Part shown: positions 27,873 to 37,321 of the stretch, in pieces
Numbering within the stretch: the first letter of the stretch is position 1
How the letters are laid out: each line of letters starts with the position of its first letter
Assembly (NCBI RefSeq): GCF_022024235.1
Contig: NZ_CP091799.1
Location: forward strand, 1,685,001 to 1,749,000
Length of the DNA: 64,000 nucleotides
Origin: Segatella baroniae B14
GTDB lineage: Bacteria > Bacteroidota > Bacteroidia > Bacteroidales > Bacteroidaceae
Direction of reading: 5' to 3'
The notes under the pieces: generated by a model
Databases searched by the model: none
What the model was told of the DNA's origin: nothing
What the model saw: the letters and a program-made list of their open reading frames with translations, nothing else
Translations under genes and position numbers: made by a program

Positions 27873-29269
27873 ATCTGCCAAAAGAATTTGTATCATATAC
27901 TCGTGATTTAATGGGTGAAAAACTATTTTCAACCTTAGAAAAAGGGTTAAAACAAGATCCTGTTACCAGTATACGAATCAACCCATATAAATTAAAAGAA
28001 CGCCGCTTTCAGATTGCTAATCTGGATGAATCCGTAGCATGGTGCAAGCATGGTATGTACTTGAAGAGTAGACCGAATTTCACATTCGATCCTTTATTGC
28101 ATGCCGGAGTATACTATGTACAAGAAGCCTCTTCTATGTTTCTTGAACACGTATTACGCCAAATTTTAGATGAAACACCTATTCTCATGCTCGACCTATG
28201 TGCTGCTCCTGGAGGAAAGACAACCGTTGCACGCTCCATCTTACCAGAAGGCAGCCTACTCTTTGCTAATGAACCTATCAGAACACGATCTAATATATTA
28301 GCGGAGAATATTCAAAAATTCGGGCATCCAGATGTTATCGTAACTAATAACTACCCCAAGGATTATAAAAAAACAGATCTTCTCTTTGATATTATTGTTG
28401 CGGACGTTCCATGTTCAGGAGAAGGAATGTTCAGAAAAGACCAAGGAGCCATTGAAGAATGGAGTCAGAAAAATGTAGAAAACTGTAGAAACTTACAAAG
28501 AGAAATTATTCAAGATATTTGGAATAATCTCAAAAAAGATGGTATACTCATCTACTCTACTTGTACCTTTAATGCAAAAGAAGACGAAGAAAATGTAGAC
28601 TGGATAGTTAATGAATTGGGAGCAGAATATATATCTGTTGACATCGATAACAATTGGCCCATAACTCCGTCACTCATCAACGAGCACCCTGTATATCGTT
28701 TTATTCCAGGAAAGACCAAAGGGGAAGGCATATTTATGGCTGTTTTGAGAAAGACTTCTGGGAAAGAAAGAAAAGAAAAGGAAAAAGTAAGTAAAAATAA
28801 AGACACCAAAAATAAAATCAAGATAGATACAAGTTGTATTAAACAACCTGAAAATTACGAACTATGTACCGACCATGATCAAGTTGTTGCAATCCGTAAA
28901 AAATGGCTCTCAACTTATAAAAAAGCAACAACAAACCTGAAAGTAATACATGCAGGAATTAACCTTGGAACTATAAAGGGGAAAAAAATTATACCTAGCC
29001 AATCACTGGCATTGTCGTTGGAACTAAACAGAAGCTATTACCCAACAGCTTCTTTAACATACGACGAGGCTATTTCATATCTACGAAAAGAACCAGTTCC
29101 CCTACCAGATGGAACTCCAACAGGAATCATTCTCCTAACCTATCAGGATGTTCCCCTTGGATTCGAAAAAAATATAGGTAATAGGGCCAATAATCTTTAC
29201 CCTCAAGAATGGAAAATTAAAAGTTCACACATACCTGATGGTAATAATAATATCATACTTTTCGAATGA
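27869..29269 (+). CDS. RsmF/RsmB-type rRNA cytosine-C5 methyltransferase
   Basis: A 466-residue SAM-dependent enzyme. Motif I LDLCAAPGGKTT, motif IV DVPCSGEGMFRKD with one catalytic Cys, and motif VI IYSTCTFNAKEDEENV with the second Cys are all visible. The C-terminal extension (about 290-466), with GINLGTIKGKKIIPSQSLALS and the PUA-like end, is like RsmF (YebU), which methylates 16S rRNA. The start overlaps the porE stop by 4 bases and the end overlaps folA by 4 bases, a coupled operon. A lysine-rich stretch near 290-310 is unusual. Confidence 0.9.
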   Translation: MNLPKEFVSYTRDLMGEKLFSTLEKGLKQDPVTSIRINPYKLKERRFQIANLDESVAWCKHGMYLKSRPNFTFDPLLHAGVYYVQEASSMFLEHVLRQILDETPILMLDLCAAPGGKTTVARSILPEGSLLFANEPIRTRSNILAENIQKFGHPDVIVTNNYPKDYKKTDLLFDIIVADVPCSGEGMFRKDQGAIEEWSQKNVENCRNLQREIIQDIWNNLKKDGILIYSTCTFNAKEDEENVDWIVNELGAEYISVDIDNNWPITPSLINEHPVYRFIPGKTKGEGIFMAVLRKTSGKERKEKEKVSKNKDTKNKIKIDTSCIKQPENYELCTDHDQVVAIRKKWLSTYKKATTNLKVIHAGINLGTIKGKKIIPSQSLALSLELNRSYYPTASLTYDEAISYLRKEPVPLPDGTPTGIILLTYQDVPLGFEKNIGNRANNLYPQEWKIKSSHIPDGNNNIILFE

Positions 29270-29805
29270 ACATAAATATTATAGTAGCTGTGGCACAGAA
29301 TAGAGCAATCGGATACCGCAATCAATTGCTCTATTCCTATCATGAAGATTTACAAAGATTTAAATCATTAACCATAGGTCATACCATCATCATGGGTAGA
29401 AAAACTTATCAATCACTCCCCAACGGAGCATTACCCAACAGAAGAAATATCGTAGTTACCCGGCAGTCAATACAAATACCAAACTGTGATATTGCTCACT
29501 CCATACAAGAAGCTTTAGAACTGTGCAATAACGAAGACGAGGTTTTTATTATTGGTGGTGCAGAAATCTATAGACAAACTCTACCTATAGCAAATCGGCT
29601 TTATCTGACGCTCATTAAAGATACGCCAAATAAAGCCGATACATATTTTCCAGACTATTCTCAATGGAAAATTGTCCATCAAGAAGAGCATGATTTTTTT
29701 TACTTCGAAGAATTAATTCCACCTAAATCGATGACGTCAACATCATCACCTTCTTCATCTGATATCTCAGGGGCATCAAGAGGTAACTCTACTATAGGAA
29801 GTTGA
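29266..29805 (+). CDS. folA: Dihydrofolate reductase
   Basis: A 179-residue NADPH-dependent enzyme that reduces dihydrofolate. Standard blocks: IIVAVAQNRAIGYRNQLLYSYHEDLQRFK, TIIMGRKTYQSLP, RRNIVVTR, FIIGGAEIYRQTLP and DTYFPDY. The conserved fold ends near FFYFEEL (about residue 150). The last 25 or so residues are a serine-rich tail created because the frame runs 106 bases into the 3' end of the convergent lrp-type gene. Start overlaps the methyltransferase stop (ATGA). Folate genes elsewhere here include folB at 59.4 kb. Confidence 0.94.
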   Translation: MNINIIVAVAQNRAIGYRNQLLYSYHEDLQRFKSLTIGHTIIMGRKTYQSLPNGALPNRRNIVVTRQSIQIPNCDIAHSIQEALELCNNEDEVFIIGGAEIYRQTLPIANRLYLTLIKDTPNKADTYFPDYSQWKIVHQEEHDFFYFEELIPPKSMTSTSSPSSSDISGASRGNSTIGS

Positions 29806-30245
29806 CGATCAATTGAAGCATTAAAAGAAATAATCGTTTCACTTCTATCTAGGCCTAAAGGCTGAAGCTTATCGTGAATTATCTTCATCAAATGATGATT
29901 ATTATATGCATACAACTTAATGAATAAGTCCATACCACCTGTTGTTGTATGACATTCTACAACCTCAGGAATCTTTCTCAATGCGTCTACTACGCTGTCA
30001 TACGATTCTGGGTTTTTCAAATAAAGTCCTATATACGCACAGGTCTCATAACCAATTTTTTCTGGGTCAATAATAAATTCTGATCCTTTAAGAATACCCA
30101 TACTTGTCAATTTTGCTACACGCTGGTGAATTGCAGCACCACTAACATTACATGCACGTGCTACTTCCAAAAATGGTATACGAGCATCTTGAGAAAGAAG
30201 CTTCAGAATCTTCTTATCTAATAAATCTAAACTATGATGTGCCAT
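29700..30245 (-). CDS. Lrp/AsnC-family transcriptional regulator
   Basis: A 181-residue regulator. The N-terminal winged helix-turn-helix covers about 8-60 (LLDKKILKLLSQDARIPFLEVARACNVSGAAIHQRVAKL). An AsnC ligand-binding domain follows (CAYIGLYL, VVECHTTTGGMDLFIKLY, ETIISFNASIDRQLPI). A short acidic tail (DEEGDDVDVIDLGG) is unusual for the family and lies exactly in the part that overlaps folA on the other strand. Promoter: GTTG-N20-TAACTTTG (minus strand 30298-30267). Targets are unknown. Confidence 0.92.
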   Translation of the reverse strand: MAHHSLDLLDKKILKLLSQDARIPFLEVARACNVSGAAIHQRVAKLTSMGILKGSEFIIDPEKIGYETCAYIGLYLKNPESYDSVVDALRKIPEVVECHTTTGGMDLFIKLYAYNNHHLMKIIHDKLQPLGLDRSETIISFNASIDRQLPIVELPLDAPEISDEEGDDVDVIDLGGINSSK

Positions 30246-30266
30246 TATTTTATATTAATTTGTATG

Positions 30267-30298
30267 CAAAGTTAGTATAAAACTATGAAATTAGCAAC
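30267..30298 (-). promoter_or_regulatory. Promoter of the Lrp/AsnC gene
   Basis: On the minus strand GTTG (30298-30295), 20 bases, TAACTTTG (30274-30267), 21 bases before the ATG. Confidence 0.62.
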
Positions 30299-30334
30299 TT
30301 TTTAAATGATTTTATTCAAAACTGAAAGAGTTTG

Positions 30335-30799
30335 CTATTTTTTAGAATTTGACGAATAGTTAATTTTTAAGGCTTTTACCTGACGTAATGCTTGTTTAAC
30401 ATCTGTAATGACACCCATATTGGTATTTTTATCCGCCTTTAATGAAATTGTCATTTGTTTCTGATCATCAGGCTGCATCCGATTTTTTTCTGCAGAAATG
30501 TAATCCATTACCTCTTCAACAGTGGCAAATTTATCATTTAACTGAATTCTCGTAGCATTGTTATTTATCCTATTTGTTCCAGAAATGGGTTTACCTATAT
30601 AAATATATGATACAGCAGTTTTCTTTGTTAGACGAGTCAATTCGGTTCCAGTTGGTTCTACATATTTCACCTTTAGTTGCACCTTTCTCATGTGAGTTAC
30701 AATCATAAAGAAGAACAAGACCGTAAATATTAAGTCTGGCAAAGACGCAGTATTCAACTCAGGTACATCATGAGAGTATCGCTTGTTAAAATTTATCAT
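30335..30799 (-). CDS. exbD: ExbD/TolR-type biopolymer transport protein (second copy)
   Basis: A 154-residue inner-membrane protein with one N-terminal membrane helix (ASLPDLIFTVLFFFMIVTHM, about 17-37). The conserved Asp22 in SLPDLIF is the proton-pathway residue of ExbD proteins. A periplasmic domain follows. Its start overlaps the preceding exbD by 4 bases. It is the last gene of an exbB, membrane protein, exbD, exbD unit that should power TonB receptors. Confidence 0.9.
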   Translation of the reverse strand: MINFNKRYSHDVPELNTASLPDLIFTVLFFFMIVTHMRKVQLKVKYVEPTGTELTRLTKKTAVSYIYIGKPISGTNRINNNATRIQLNDKFATVEEVMDYISAEKNRMQPDDQKQMTISLKADKNTNMGVITDVKQALRQVKALKINYSSNSKK

Positions 30800-31326
30800 A
30801 TCGCAACTCCTTTCGCATTTTCATAAGACTCAGATATACGCTGTGGACATACTTCCTTTATATATTCCTTTTGGTCAGGAGTACATTTCAGATAAGCCTT
30901 ACCATATTTTTTTATTGCCTTCTTATCCCGGAGAATATGATAGGCAGCCATAATCTCATTTTGAACTTGAAAATAAAGATCATAACTAGCCTGACGATCT
31001 GTTTCTATAGTGATCAGATGTGAAGCTCCTACACGGGTAACAAATGATATGACCTCATTTTTCAATTTTGAAACAGGAAAAGGGTTACCATTAACCAACA
31101 ACTGATTTGATGCAGAAATATGTAATTCCATTAACTTATCTTTTTGGACTTGACTCTCCATCTGCTCCTTTTTAGGTGGTTCAGGAGGAGGCAATTGTCT
31201 AGACAGTCCTTTATCAACATCCATAGATGTTGTAACCAAAAAGAAAATCAACAGCATAAAAGAAATATCTGCAGTCGATGTCGTATTAAGTCCTGGAACG
31301 TTATGATTTTTACGCCTTATGAACAT
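30796..31326 (-). CDS. exbD: ExbD/TolR-type biopolymer transport protein (first copy)
   Basis: A 176-residue protein with the membrane helix at about 19-36 (TSTADISFMLLIFFLVTTSM); Asp20 is the conserved acidic residue. A proline-rich linker (LPPPEPPKK) and a periplasmic ExbD domain follow. It overlaps the upstream membrane-protein gene by 17 bases and the downstream exbD by 4. Two different ExbD proteins in one operon are common in Bacteroidetes. Confidence 0.92.
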   Translation of the reverse strand: MFIRRKNHNVPGLNTTSTADISFMLLIFFLVTTSMDVDKGLSRQLPPPEPPKKEQMESQVQKDKLMELHISASNQLLVNGNPFPVSKLKNEVISFVTRVGASHLITIETDRQASYDLYFQVQNEIMAAYHILRDKKAIKKYGKAYLKCTPDQKEYIKEVCPQRISESYENAKGVAI

Positions 31327-31837
31327 CTTGATGTGTATTCCTCCTTATATATCTTGTGGAACCAAAAACAACGGTAGCAATAGCAATAACCAACAATAAT
31401 ATAGATGTATAGACAAACATTCCTGACAGTTTCAAAGAGAACCACTCTTGAAACAGTTTCCCATTCACAATTACAGGTGATGTAGGAGTAAATAAGAATG
31501 TCAGTACCATTAAAACAAAAGTAACCCCCCAGACCACATAACTAATTTTAGTTGCAGGGATTCCATTTACAATCTGATCTACTTTGGTTTGAGAACGATA
31601 AGACTTTACAAAAGACCATACAACAAGTCCTAGAGCAAATATAAGCATTAGCCACATCAGTGCTATGACACCATCTGTAAACAATGGTGCATTAAATGCA
31701 GGATTGTCTAAAAATGGAAGATCAAAACCTATCAAATAAAATAAAATAAAAATGAGTACAATTAATCCTACCAACACATAAAGAATATACTGGGATATCT
31801 TTTCTGTAGACCATTGTTTAACACTTTCTATTTTCAT
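31310..31837 (-). CDS. Four-helix membrane protein of the ExbBD operon
   Basis: I do not recognise a named family. The 175-residue product has four membrane segments (about 16-40, 52-75, 95-115, 138-160) and short charged loops. It sits between exbB and exbD with overlaps of 4 and 17 bases, so it is translated with them. A similar gene is often seen in this position in Bacteroidetes. It may be an accessory subunit of the energy-transducing complex; that is inference from position. Confidence 0.8.
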   Translation of the reverse strand: MKIESVKQWSTEKISQYILYVLVGLIVLIFILFYLIGFDLPFLDNPAFNAPLFTDGVIALMWLMLIFALGLVVWSFVKSYRSQTKVDQIVNGIPATKISYVVWGVTFVLMVLTFLFTPTSPVIVNGKLFQEWFSLKLSGMFVYTSILLLVIAIATVVFGSTRYIRRNTHQDVHKA

Positions 31838-32679
31838 AAATTCTGCTTACGTTTAGCAATAATATCCATTAATGTAATTGCTGATTCTTCCATTTGACTA
31901 TCCAGATGCTCTATCTTCGAGAGAATATAATTATAAAACATCTGAAGGATAAGAGCTACAATGATACCAAAGATGGTAGTAATCAAAGCAACTTTCATAC
32001 CAGAAGCAACAATCGTCGGACTAATATCACCAGCCTGCTCGATTTGATCAAATGCCATTACCATACCAATAACAGTTCCTAAGAATCCCAAAGATGGTGC
32101 AGCAGCAATAAATAGCTTAATCCATGAGCAACCTTTCTCCAAATTAGCAGCCTGAACTGTACCATATGAAGAAATCGATCGTTCTATATCATCTATTGAT
32201 TCATGTATTCTTAACAATCCTTGATAGCAAATGGAAGCGACAGGTCCTCGTGTTTCACGACAAAGACTTTTGGCACCCTCAATATCATCAGCTTCTACCT
32301 TAGCTTCAATATCTTTCATCATTTTCTTAGCGTCGATTTCTGAAAGACTAAGATAAATAATGCGCTCTATACAAAAAGCTAGACCCAAGACTAAAGCTAA
32401 AGCTACCAAAGACATAAAACCAGCATTACCTTCAATAAATTTAGTTTTCAATGATTTATGGAAACTTTCACAATCCTCGTCATCACCAGCCAACAGATTA
32501 ACAGAACTGGTATCGACATCTTCTGCACTAACCTCATCAATAGAACTTGTATCCTTGGCTACGACCTGAGAAACTGAATCAGACCCTTTACTAGCTACAG
32601 AGGTATTCTGTGCAGTACCAAGTTGACAAGAACAAGATAAAAGGAATACTAATGCAAGTTTTGCAATTAGACTTTTCAT
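31834..32679 (-). CDS. exbB: ExbB/TolQ/MotA proton-channel protein
   Basis: A 281-residue protein with an N-terminal signal sequence (cut near SCQLG), a periplasmic Ser/Asp-rich stretch (25-75), and the MotA/TolQ/ExbB domain from about 80 to 270. The three membrane helices are near 85-105, 190-210 and 225-250. The block FIAAAPSLGFLGTVIGMVMAFDQI is the family signature. It forms the proton channel that drives TonB. The nearest upstream gene on the same strand is tRNA-Ser (23 bases away), so both may share a transcript. Confidence 0.93.
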   Translation of the reverse strand: MKSLIAKLALVFLLSCSCQLGTAQNTSVASKGSDSVSQVVAKDTSSIDEVSAEDVDTSSVNLLAGDDEDCESFHKSLKTKFIEGNAGFMSLVALALVLGLAFCIERIIYLSLSEIDAKKMMKDIEAKVEADDIEGAKSLCRETRGPVASICYQGLLRIHESIDDIERSISSYGTVQAANLEKGCSWIKLFIAAAPSLGFLGTVIGMVMAFDQIEQAGDISPTIVASGMKVALITTIFGIIVALILQMFYNYILSKIEHLDSQMEESAITLMDIIAKRKQNL

Positions 32680-32701
32680 TTTTGGATTTAAATTAAATTT
32701 G

Positions 32702-32789
32702 CGGAAAGAACGGGATTCGAACCCGTGAAACGCTTTAGGCGCTTACACGCTTTCCAGGCGTGCCTCTTCAACCACTCGAGCATCTTTCC
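32702..32789 (-). tRNA. tRNA-Ser (anticodon GGA)
   Basis: The minus strand has acceptor GGAAAGA pairing with TCTTTCC, the anticodon loop CTGGAAAGC (GGA), a long variable arm typical of serine tRNAs, and the T-loop GGTTCGAATCC. The discriminator is G, as expected for Ser. CCA is not encoded. Confidence 0.97.
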
Positions 32790-32827
32790 TATTCATTATC
32801 GAAAATAAAATATTTTTCAATGTAATG

Positions 32828-32835
32828 CAAATGTA
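32828..32835 (-). promoter_or_regulatory. -7 element upstream of tRNA-Ser
   Basis: The minus strand reads TACATTTG (TAnnTTTG) 39 bases before the tRNA. No clear -33. I see no promoter between the tRNA and exbB, so this may drive both. Confidence 0.5.
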
Positions 32836-32890
32836 AGAGTTTTATGATGATTTACACCACATTTTTACCGAGTTTTAAACTTTTTTTAGA

Positions 32891-33694
32891 TTAAACGGAA
32901 ATGCCAAATATACGTGCTACATTTTGGTTAGTTATGCTGGCCACAATTTCTTCAGATACCTGATAACTTGCAGCTAATTGCCGAAGTACGTTAGCAACAA
33001 AAGCACTTTCATTTCTCTTACCTCGATGAGGTGTAGGAGCCATATACGGACTATCTGTTTCTAACACTATACGCTCCAAAGGCACGCATGCAGGAAGGTC
33101 TTCTCGTAAATGACTACTTTTAAAAGTCAATACGCCACCAATACCCAACACGAAATTATCAAACTTAAGATATTCCGCAGCTTCATTTTGATTACCTGTA
33201 AAACAATGGAATACACCGCCTACAAGATCATGCTTATATTTTTTTAAAATATGCAATAATTCATTTTGGGCCTTACGACAATGTATCATCAACGGCAATT
33301 GATACTCGACAGCCCACTTCACCATTTCTTCGAATACAATCAACTGTTCCTGCTCAAATTCACGAGACCAATAAAAGTCTAATCCCACTTCACCAATAGC
33401 AATAAAAGGAGAAGGAGAAGATTGCGCAAATGATGCATCTAAAATTTTCTTCATCTTCTTGAGCACTTCTTGATAATCACCTTTTACTTCCTCAGGCTGA
33501 AGACCAATCATCGGAAAAGTATAATTAGGATAGTCTCGACAAACCTGAAGAACTGTACTTACAGAAGGTAAATCGATAGCCGGAAGAAAGATTTTTGCCA
33601 CTCCAGCCTCCTTTGCTCTAATAATAACTTCAGGGAGATCTTCTGCAAACTCCTCCACATCTAAATGAGCATGTGTATCAATAAATTGCAACAC
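32891..33694 (-). CDS. tatD: TatD family metal-dependent deoxyribonuclease
   Basis: A 267-residue hydrolase with the metal sites of the TatD family: DTHAHLD near the start (6-12), AIGEVGLDFYW with the bridging Glu, MIHCRKA, VFHCFTGN and LETDSPYMAP. The family acts as a 3'-5' DNase. It starts 23 bases after the polyprenyl synthase stop, so it ends a tonB, prenyl synthase, tatD operon. Confidence 0.93.
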   Translation of the reverse strand: MLQFIDTHAHLDVEEFAEDLPEVIIRAKEAGVAKIFLPAIDLPSVSTVLQVCRDYPNYTFPMIGLQPEEVKGDYQEVLKKMKKILDASFAQSSPSPFIAIGEVGLDFYWSREFEQEQLIVFEEMVKWAVEYQLPLMIHCRKAQNELLHILKKYKHDLVGGVFHCFTGNQNEAAEYLKFDNFVLGIGGVLTFKSSHLREDLPACVPLERIVLETDSPYMAPTPHRGKRNESAFVANVLRQLAASYQVSEEIVASITNQNVARIFGISV

Positions 33695-33717
33695 GATGTT
33701 TATTTTTAAATGAATAA

Positions 33718-34692
33718 TTAATACTTACGATGCATCATAAGTTCAGCGAATTTCATCAATTCCATCTTACGATCTTCTGCAACATGAACTGCAGATAGAA
33801 ATTTCTTACTTTGCTCAAAATAATAAGATATCTTTTCCAAAGCCAACTTATCTATGCCCATTTCATTATAGAGTTGTGTTACAGCTTCAACCTTTTCTTG
33901 TCGAACAAACTCTTTAGCCTCAACCCATCGAGTTAACTCTTTCAACTGTCGATTATCAGCTTTATGGAAGGCATTAATAAGCATATATGTTTTCTTATTA
34001 GAAACAATATCCCCTCCTACAGACTTACCAAAAACCTTTGGATCACCATAGACATCAAGATAATCATCTTGCAACTGGAAAGCGAGCCCTATCTGTTCTC
34101 CGAACTTATAAAGATTATCAGCATCCTCATCTGAAGCATCTGCTAAGATTGCACCAATCTTCATAGCACAAGCTAACAAGACACTTGTTTTCAGACGAAT
34201 CATCTCTATATATTCTTCCTCCACAACATCCATACGGGTTTCAAACTCCATATCATACTGCTGTCCTTCACCGATCTCTAAAGCTGTTTCTGTAAACAAT
34301 TTCAGCACCTTACCTTGATACTCAGGTTTACAATTCAGCATTCTCTGATAAGCCAAAACAAGCATAGAATCACCTGACAGAATAGCAGTATTGGCATTCC
34401 ACTTTTTATGAACAGTTTCTTTTCCACGTCGCAAATCAGCTTGGTCCATCAAGTCGTCATGCAATAATGTATAATTATGATAAGTTTCAAGTGCACATGC
34501 ACTCATCAATATACTTTCTGGATCTTCTTTAAAAAGATTATAAGCCAACAACATTAAAGTCGGACGAATTCGTTTTCCCCCAATAGATAAAACATATCGA
34601 ATTGGTTCATAAAGAGATACAGGTTTACGATCATAAGGAAGTTTATTGAGATAGTCATTAACTTTATCTAATATCTCATTAGCTGTTAACAT
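33718..34692 (-). CDS. Trans-polyprenyl diphosphate synthase
   Basis: A 324-residue isoprenoid chain-extending enzyme. The first Asp-rich motif is at 79-83 (HDDLMDQADLRRG) and the second near 210-220 (FQLQDDYLDVYGDP); both bind magnesium and the diphosphate. GGKRIRPTLMLLA and the GKSVGGDIVSNKKT block are typical. The product chain length (geranylgeranyl, or octaprenyl for menaquinone) cannot be read reliably. It lies 20 bases after tonB. Confidence 0.9.
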   Translation of the reverse strand: MLTANEILDKVNDYLNKLPYDRKPVSLYEPIRYVLSIGGKRIRPTLMLLAYNLFKEDPESILMSACALETYHNYTLLHDDLMDQADLRRGKETVHKKWNANTAILSGDSMLVLAYQRMLNCKPEYQGKVLKLFTETALEIGEGQQYDMEFETRMDVVEEEYIEMIRLKTSVLLACAMKIGAILADASDEDADNLYKFGEQIGLAFQLQDDYLDVYGDPKVFGKSVGGDIVSNKKTYMLINAFHKADNRQLKELTRWVEAKEFVRQEKVEAVTQLYNEMGIDKLALEKISYYFEQSKKFLSAVHVAEDRKMELMKFAELMMHRKY

Positions 34693-34712
34693 ATGTATTG
34701 TATTTAAAAAGT

Positions 34713-35453
34713 TTACAAACTAAAGACTATAGGTATAGCCATCATGGTCATACATGGTTTATTATGCATAAGTCCCGGTTTCCATTTTGGCATAGCATGC
34801 ATTACACGAAGCACCTCTCTATCCAAAAGAGGATTAACAGACTTAGCTATTTTTATCGAAGAAACGTTACCTTCCTTATCTACGATAAAGGAAACAACTA
34901 CTTCTCCTTGTATTTTATTATTTTTTGCTTGAGGTGGATACTTCAAACTTTTGGTTATCCACTTCATAAACTCTACCATACCTCCAGGAAACTCAGGAAG
35001 TTGTTCTACAATCTGGAAATTAAATGGATTGTCAAGACTTGCAGGAGTTTGGGGAAGAGCTGTTGTTATATCTGATTCCTTCACAGCTCCCTCTACGGTT
35101 CCATGCCCAGCAGCATCTGAATTACCGACTCCATTAAGAATAGCCTCACTAATAGCGCTCAATTTCTTAGGAGTCATTTCAACCTTCTCTTGCTTTTTAA
35201 TATTAGTCGTAATTGTTTTAGAAGGAGCTGCTGCCGGTTCATAACTTACCATATCATGATTATCCTGAGGCATCATCTCCAAATCCTGTGAAATATCGTC
35301 CAGTAAATCTTCGTTTAGTTCGCTACCGTTAGAAGAATTAGTGGTATATTCAAAACTAACAAACAATACAGACAACACCAAAATCAGACCCAACAAAAAG
35401 CCTGTTATTCGTTCGTCCTCTAAATTTGCTTTATTTGATTTTTTTATTTCCAC
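34713..35453 (-). CDS. tonB: TonB-family energy transducer
   Basis: A 246-residue protein with one N-terminal membrane helix (about 17-37). A periplasmic linker follows, poor in the usual proline repeats, and then a C-terminal TonB domain (about 160-246) with YPPQAKNNKIQGEVVVSFIV, DKEGNVSSIKIAKS and MPKWKPG. It passes the energy of ExbBD to outer-membrane receptors. It heads the operon with the prenyl synthase and tatD and has a full promoter. Confidence 0.93.
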   Translation of the reverse strand: MEIKKSNKANLEDERITGFLLGLILVLSVLFVSFEYTTNSSNGSELNEDLLDDISQDLEMMPQDNHDMVSYEPAAAPSKTITTNIKKQEKVEMTPKKLSAISEAILNGVGNSDAAGHGTVEGAVKESDITTALPQTPASLDNPFNFQIVEQLPEFPGGMVEFMKWITKSLKYPPQAKNNKIQGEVVVSFIVDKEGNVSSIKIAKSVNPLLDREVLRVMHAMPKWKPGLMHNKPCMTMMAIPIVFSL

Positions 35454-35498
35454 ACTAAAAACAATTTTTCTTCGTTATGTGTTAAACGAATTCAAAGG

Positions 35499-35529
35499 CA
35501 AAATTACAGTAAATAAAACGAATTACAAA
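35499..35529 (-). promoter_or_regulatory. tonB operon promoter
   Basis: On the minus strand TTTG (35529-35526), 19 bases, TAATTTTG (35506-35499), 45 bases before the tonB ATG. Confidence 0.78.
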
Positions 35530-35560
35530 AGAAAAACATTCTTTTTTATTCAAAAAGATG

Positions 35561-35568
35561 TATCTTTG
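35561..35568 (+). promoter_or_regulatory. -7 element of the porQ promoter
   Basis: TATCTTTG matches the consensus, 20 bases before the ATG. It is divergent from the tonB promoter. Confidence 0.55.
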
Positions 35569-35588
35569 CCTTTCAATAAAAAATACTG

Positions 35589-36533
35589 ATGAGAAAAATT
35601 GTTTTTACCCTTCTTTCAGCATGTTACTCTTTGAGCGTTTTGAGCCAAGAGAGTCAAACCGAATATAATTTTTTAAGAGTGCCTGTAAGCGCACATTCTG
35701 CGGCCCTTGGAGGAGATAATATTTCAATAATTGAAGATGATGAGACATTCATCTTTAACAATCCTTCCCTTCTCTCATCAGTCAGTGACAAAACTATAAA
35801 TTTCAACTACATGAACTATATGTCCGGAGTAAACATCCTTAGTGCATCCTTCAATCGTATAGTTCAAGAGAAAGTTTCTTGGGCGATTTCTGCTCAATAT
35901 ATCAACTATGGCACCATGAAGGAAACGGATGAAAATAACATCCAGACAGGTAATTTCTCGGCAAAAGATATCGCTCTTGCAGGCTATTTATCATACATGC
36001 TATCCGAACGCATTGTCGGAGGTCTCACAACTAAATTTATAACCTCTTACATTGGTGATTACAACTCTTTAGCTGTTGGCTTTGACTTGGGATTAAACTA
36101 TTATGATCCAAATAAAGAATGGTCTGTATCTATAGCAGCCAAAAACCTAGGAGGTCAATTAAAAGCGTATAATGAAGACTTCGAACCTATGCCGATCGAC
36201 ATTCAAATAGGAGCAACCAAACGCTTACTAAACACCCCTTTTAGAATATCTACGACCTTGGTTGATTTAAACCACTTAAATTACAGTTTTATCAATCATG
36301 CAGTATTTGGTGCAGAGATTATACTTTCACCAAATATATGGATTGGCGCTGGATATAATTGTAGACGTGCCAAAGAAATGAAATTACAAAGTTCTGATGG
36401 TGAAAGTAGTCATGGTGCTGGACTTTCATTCGGAGCTGGATTAAATTTAGACAGATTCAAGTTGAATGTTGCTTATGGTAAATATCACGTAAGCAGCAGT
36501 TCATTATTAATTAATGCTGCATATACACTATAA
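35589..36533 (+). CDS. porQ: Type IX secretion system protein PorQ
   Basis: A 314-residue outer-membrane beta-barrel protein with a signal peptide (1-19). The family blocks are [30 protein letters not shown] and alternating transmembrane strands to a final aromatic-poor strand (LINAAYTL). PorQ belongs to the type IX attachment complex that links secreted proteins to A-LPS. It lies 2 bases before cmk, a gene pair common in this group. With porE at 25.8 kb it shows that the organism has type IX secretion. Confidence 0.86.
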   Translation: MRKIVFTLLSACYSLSVLSQESQTEYNFLRVPVSAHSAALGGDNISIIEDDETFIFNNPSLLSSVSDKTINFNYMNYMSGVNILSASFNRIVQEKVSWAISAQYINYGTMKETDENNIQTGNFSAKDIALAGYLSYMLSERIVGGLTTKFITSYIGDYNSLAVGFDLGLNYYDPNKEWSVSIAAKNLGGQLKAYNEDFEPMPIDIQIGATKRLLNTPFRISTTLVDLNHLNYSFINHAVFGAEIILSPNIWIGAGYNCRRAKEMKLQSSDGESSHGAGLSFGAGLNLDRFKLNVAYGKYHVSSSSLLINAAYTL

Positions 36534-36535
36534 TT

Positions 36536-37228
36536 ATGAGAAAGATAACGATTGCTATTGATGGATTTTCATCATGCGGAAAAAGTACTATGGCCAAAGA
36601 TTTAGCTCGCGAAATTGGCTATATTTATGTAGATACTGGCGCTATGTACAGATCTGTAACGCTATATGCTCTTCGCCATCAATTATTCAATGAAGACGGA
36701 AGCGTTAAAACGTCTGAACTAGAGAAAGAAATGCCAAATATTAAAATTTCCTTTCAACTGAATAAGGAAACAGGACGTCCTGATACTTATCTGAATGGGG
36801 TATGCGTAGAACAAGAAATTCGTTCTCTAGAAGTTTCATCACACGTAAGTCCGATTGCTGCTGTACCTTTTGTACGTGAAGCCCTAGTAGCCCAACAACA
36901 GAATCTAGGAAAAGATAAAGGTGTCGTCATGGATGGAAGAGATATCGGTACAACCGTTTTTCCTGATGCCGAACTAAAGATCTTTGTTACGGCTTCATCT
37001 GAAGTAAGAGCACAGCGCCGTTTTGACGAATTAAAAGCTAAAGGTATGCCTGCAGACTATGATGATATTAAGAAAAATGTTGAAGAGCGCGACTACATTG
37101 ATACCCATCGTGAAGTTTCACCGCTTAAGAAAGCTGATGATGCTATCGAACTTGACAATAGCAAATTAACAATAGCCGAACAAAAAGAATGGCTTATAAG
37201 CCATTTTAACCATATTGTCAACAACTAA
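36536..37228 (+). CDS. cmk: Cytidylate kinase
   Basis: A 230-residue nucleoside monophosphate kinase that phosphorylates CMP and dCMP. The P-loop GFSSCGKST is at 10-18. [44 protein letters not shown] and [13 protein letters not shown] are family blocks. It starts 2 bases after porQ. A strong terminator lies 189 bases downstream, but it may belong to a separate small RNA. Confidence 0.95.
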   Translation: MRKITIAIDGFSSCGKSTMAKDLAREIGYIYVDTGAMYRSVTLYALRHQLFNEDGSVKTSELEKEMPNIKISFQLNKETGRPDTYLNGVCVEQEIRSLEVSSHVSPIAAVPFVREALVAQQQNLGKDKGVVMDGRDIGTTVFPDAELKIFVTASSEVRAQRRFDELKAKGMPADYDDIKKNVEERDYIDTHREVSPLKKADDAIELDNSKLTIAEQKEWLISHFNHIVNN

Positions 37229-37283
37229 TTAGCTTTAACAAAATCCTTATTTACCTAGAAAAGAGCATGCTTCATTGAATATT

Positions 37284-37315
37284 TTTGGTGAGCACGCTCA
37301 AAATATGTAAATTTG
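37284..37315 (+). promoter_or_regulatory. Promoter of a putative small RNA
   Basis: TTTG (37284-37287), 20 bases, TAAATTTG (37308-37315): a full consensus with no protein-coding gene behind it on this strand. Confidence 0.65.
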
Positions 37316-37321
37316 TGATAC

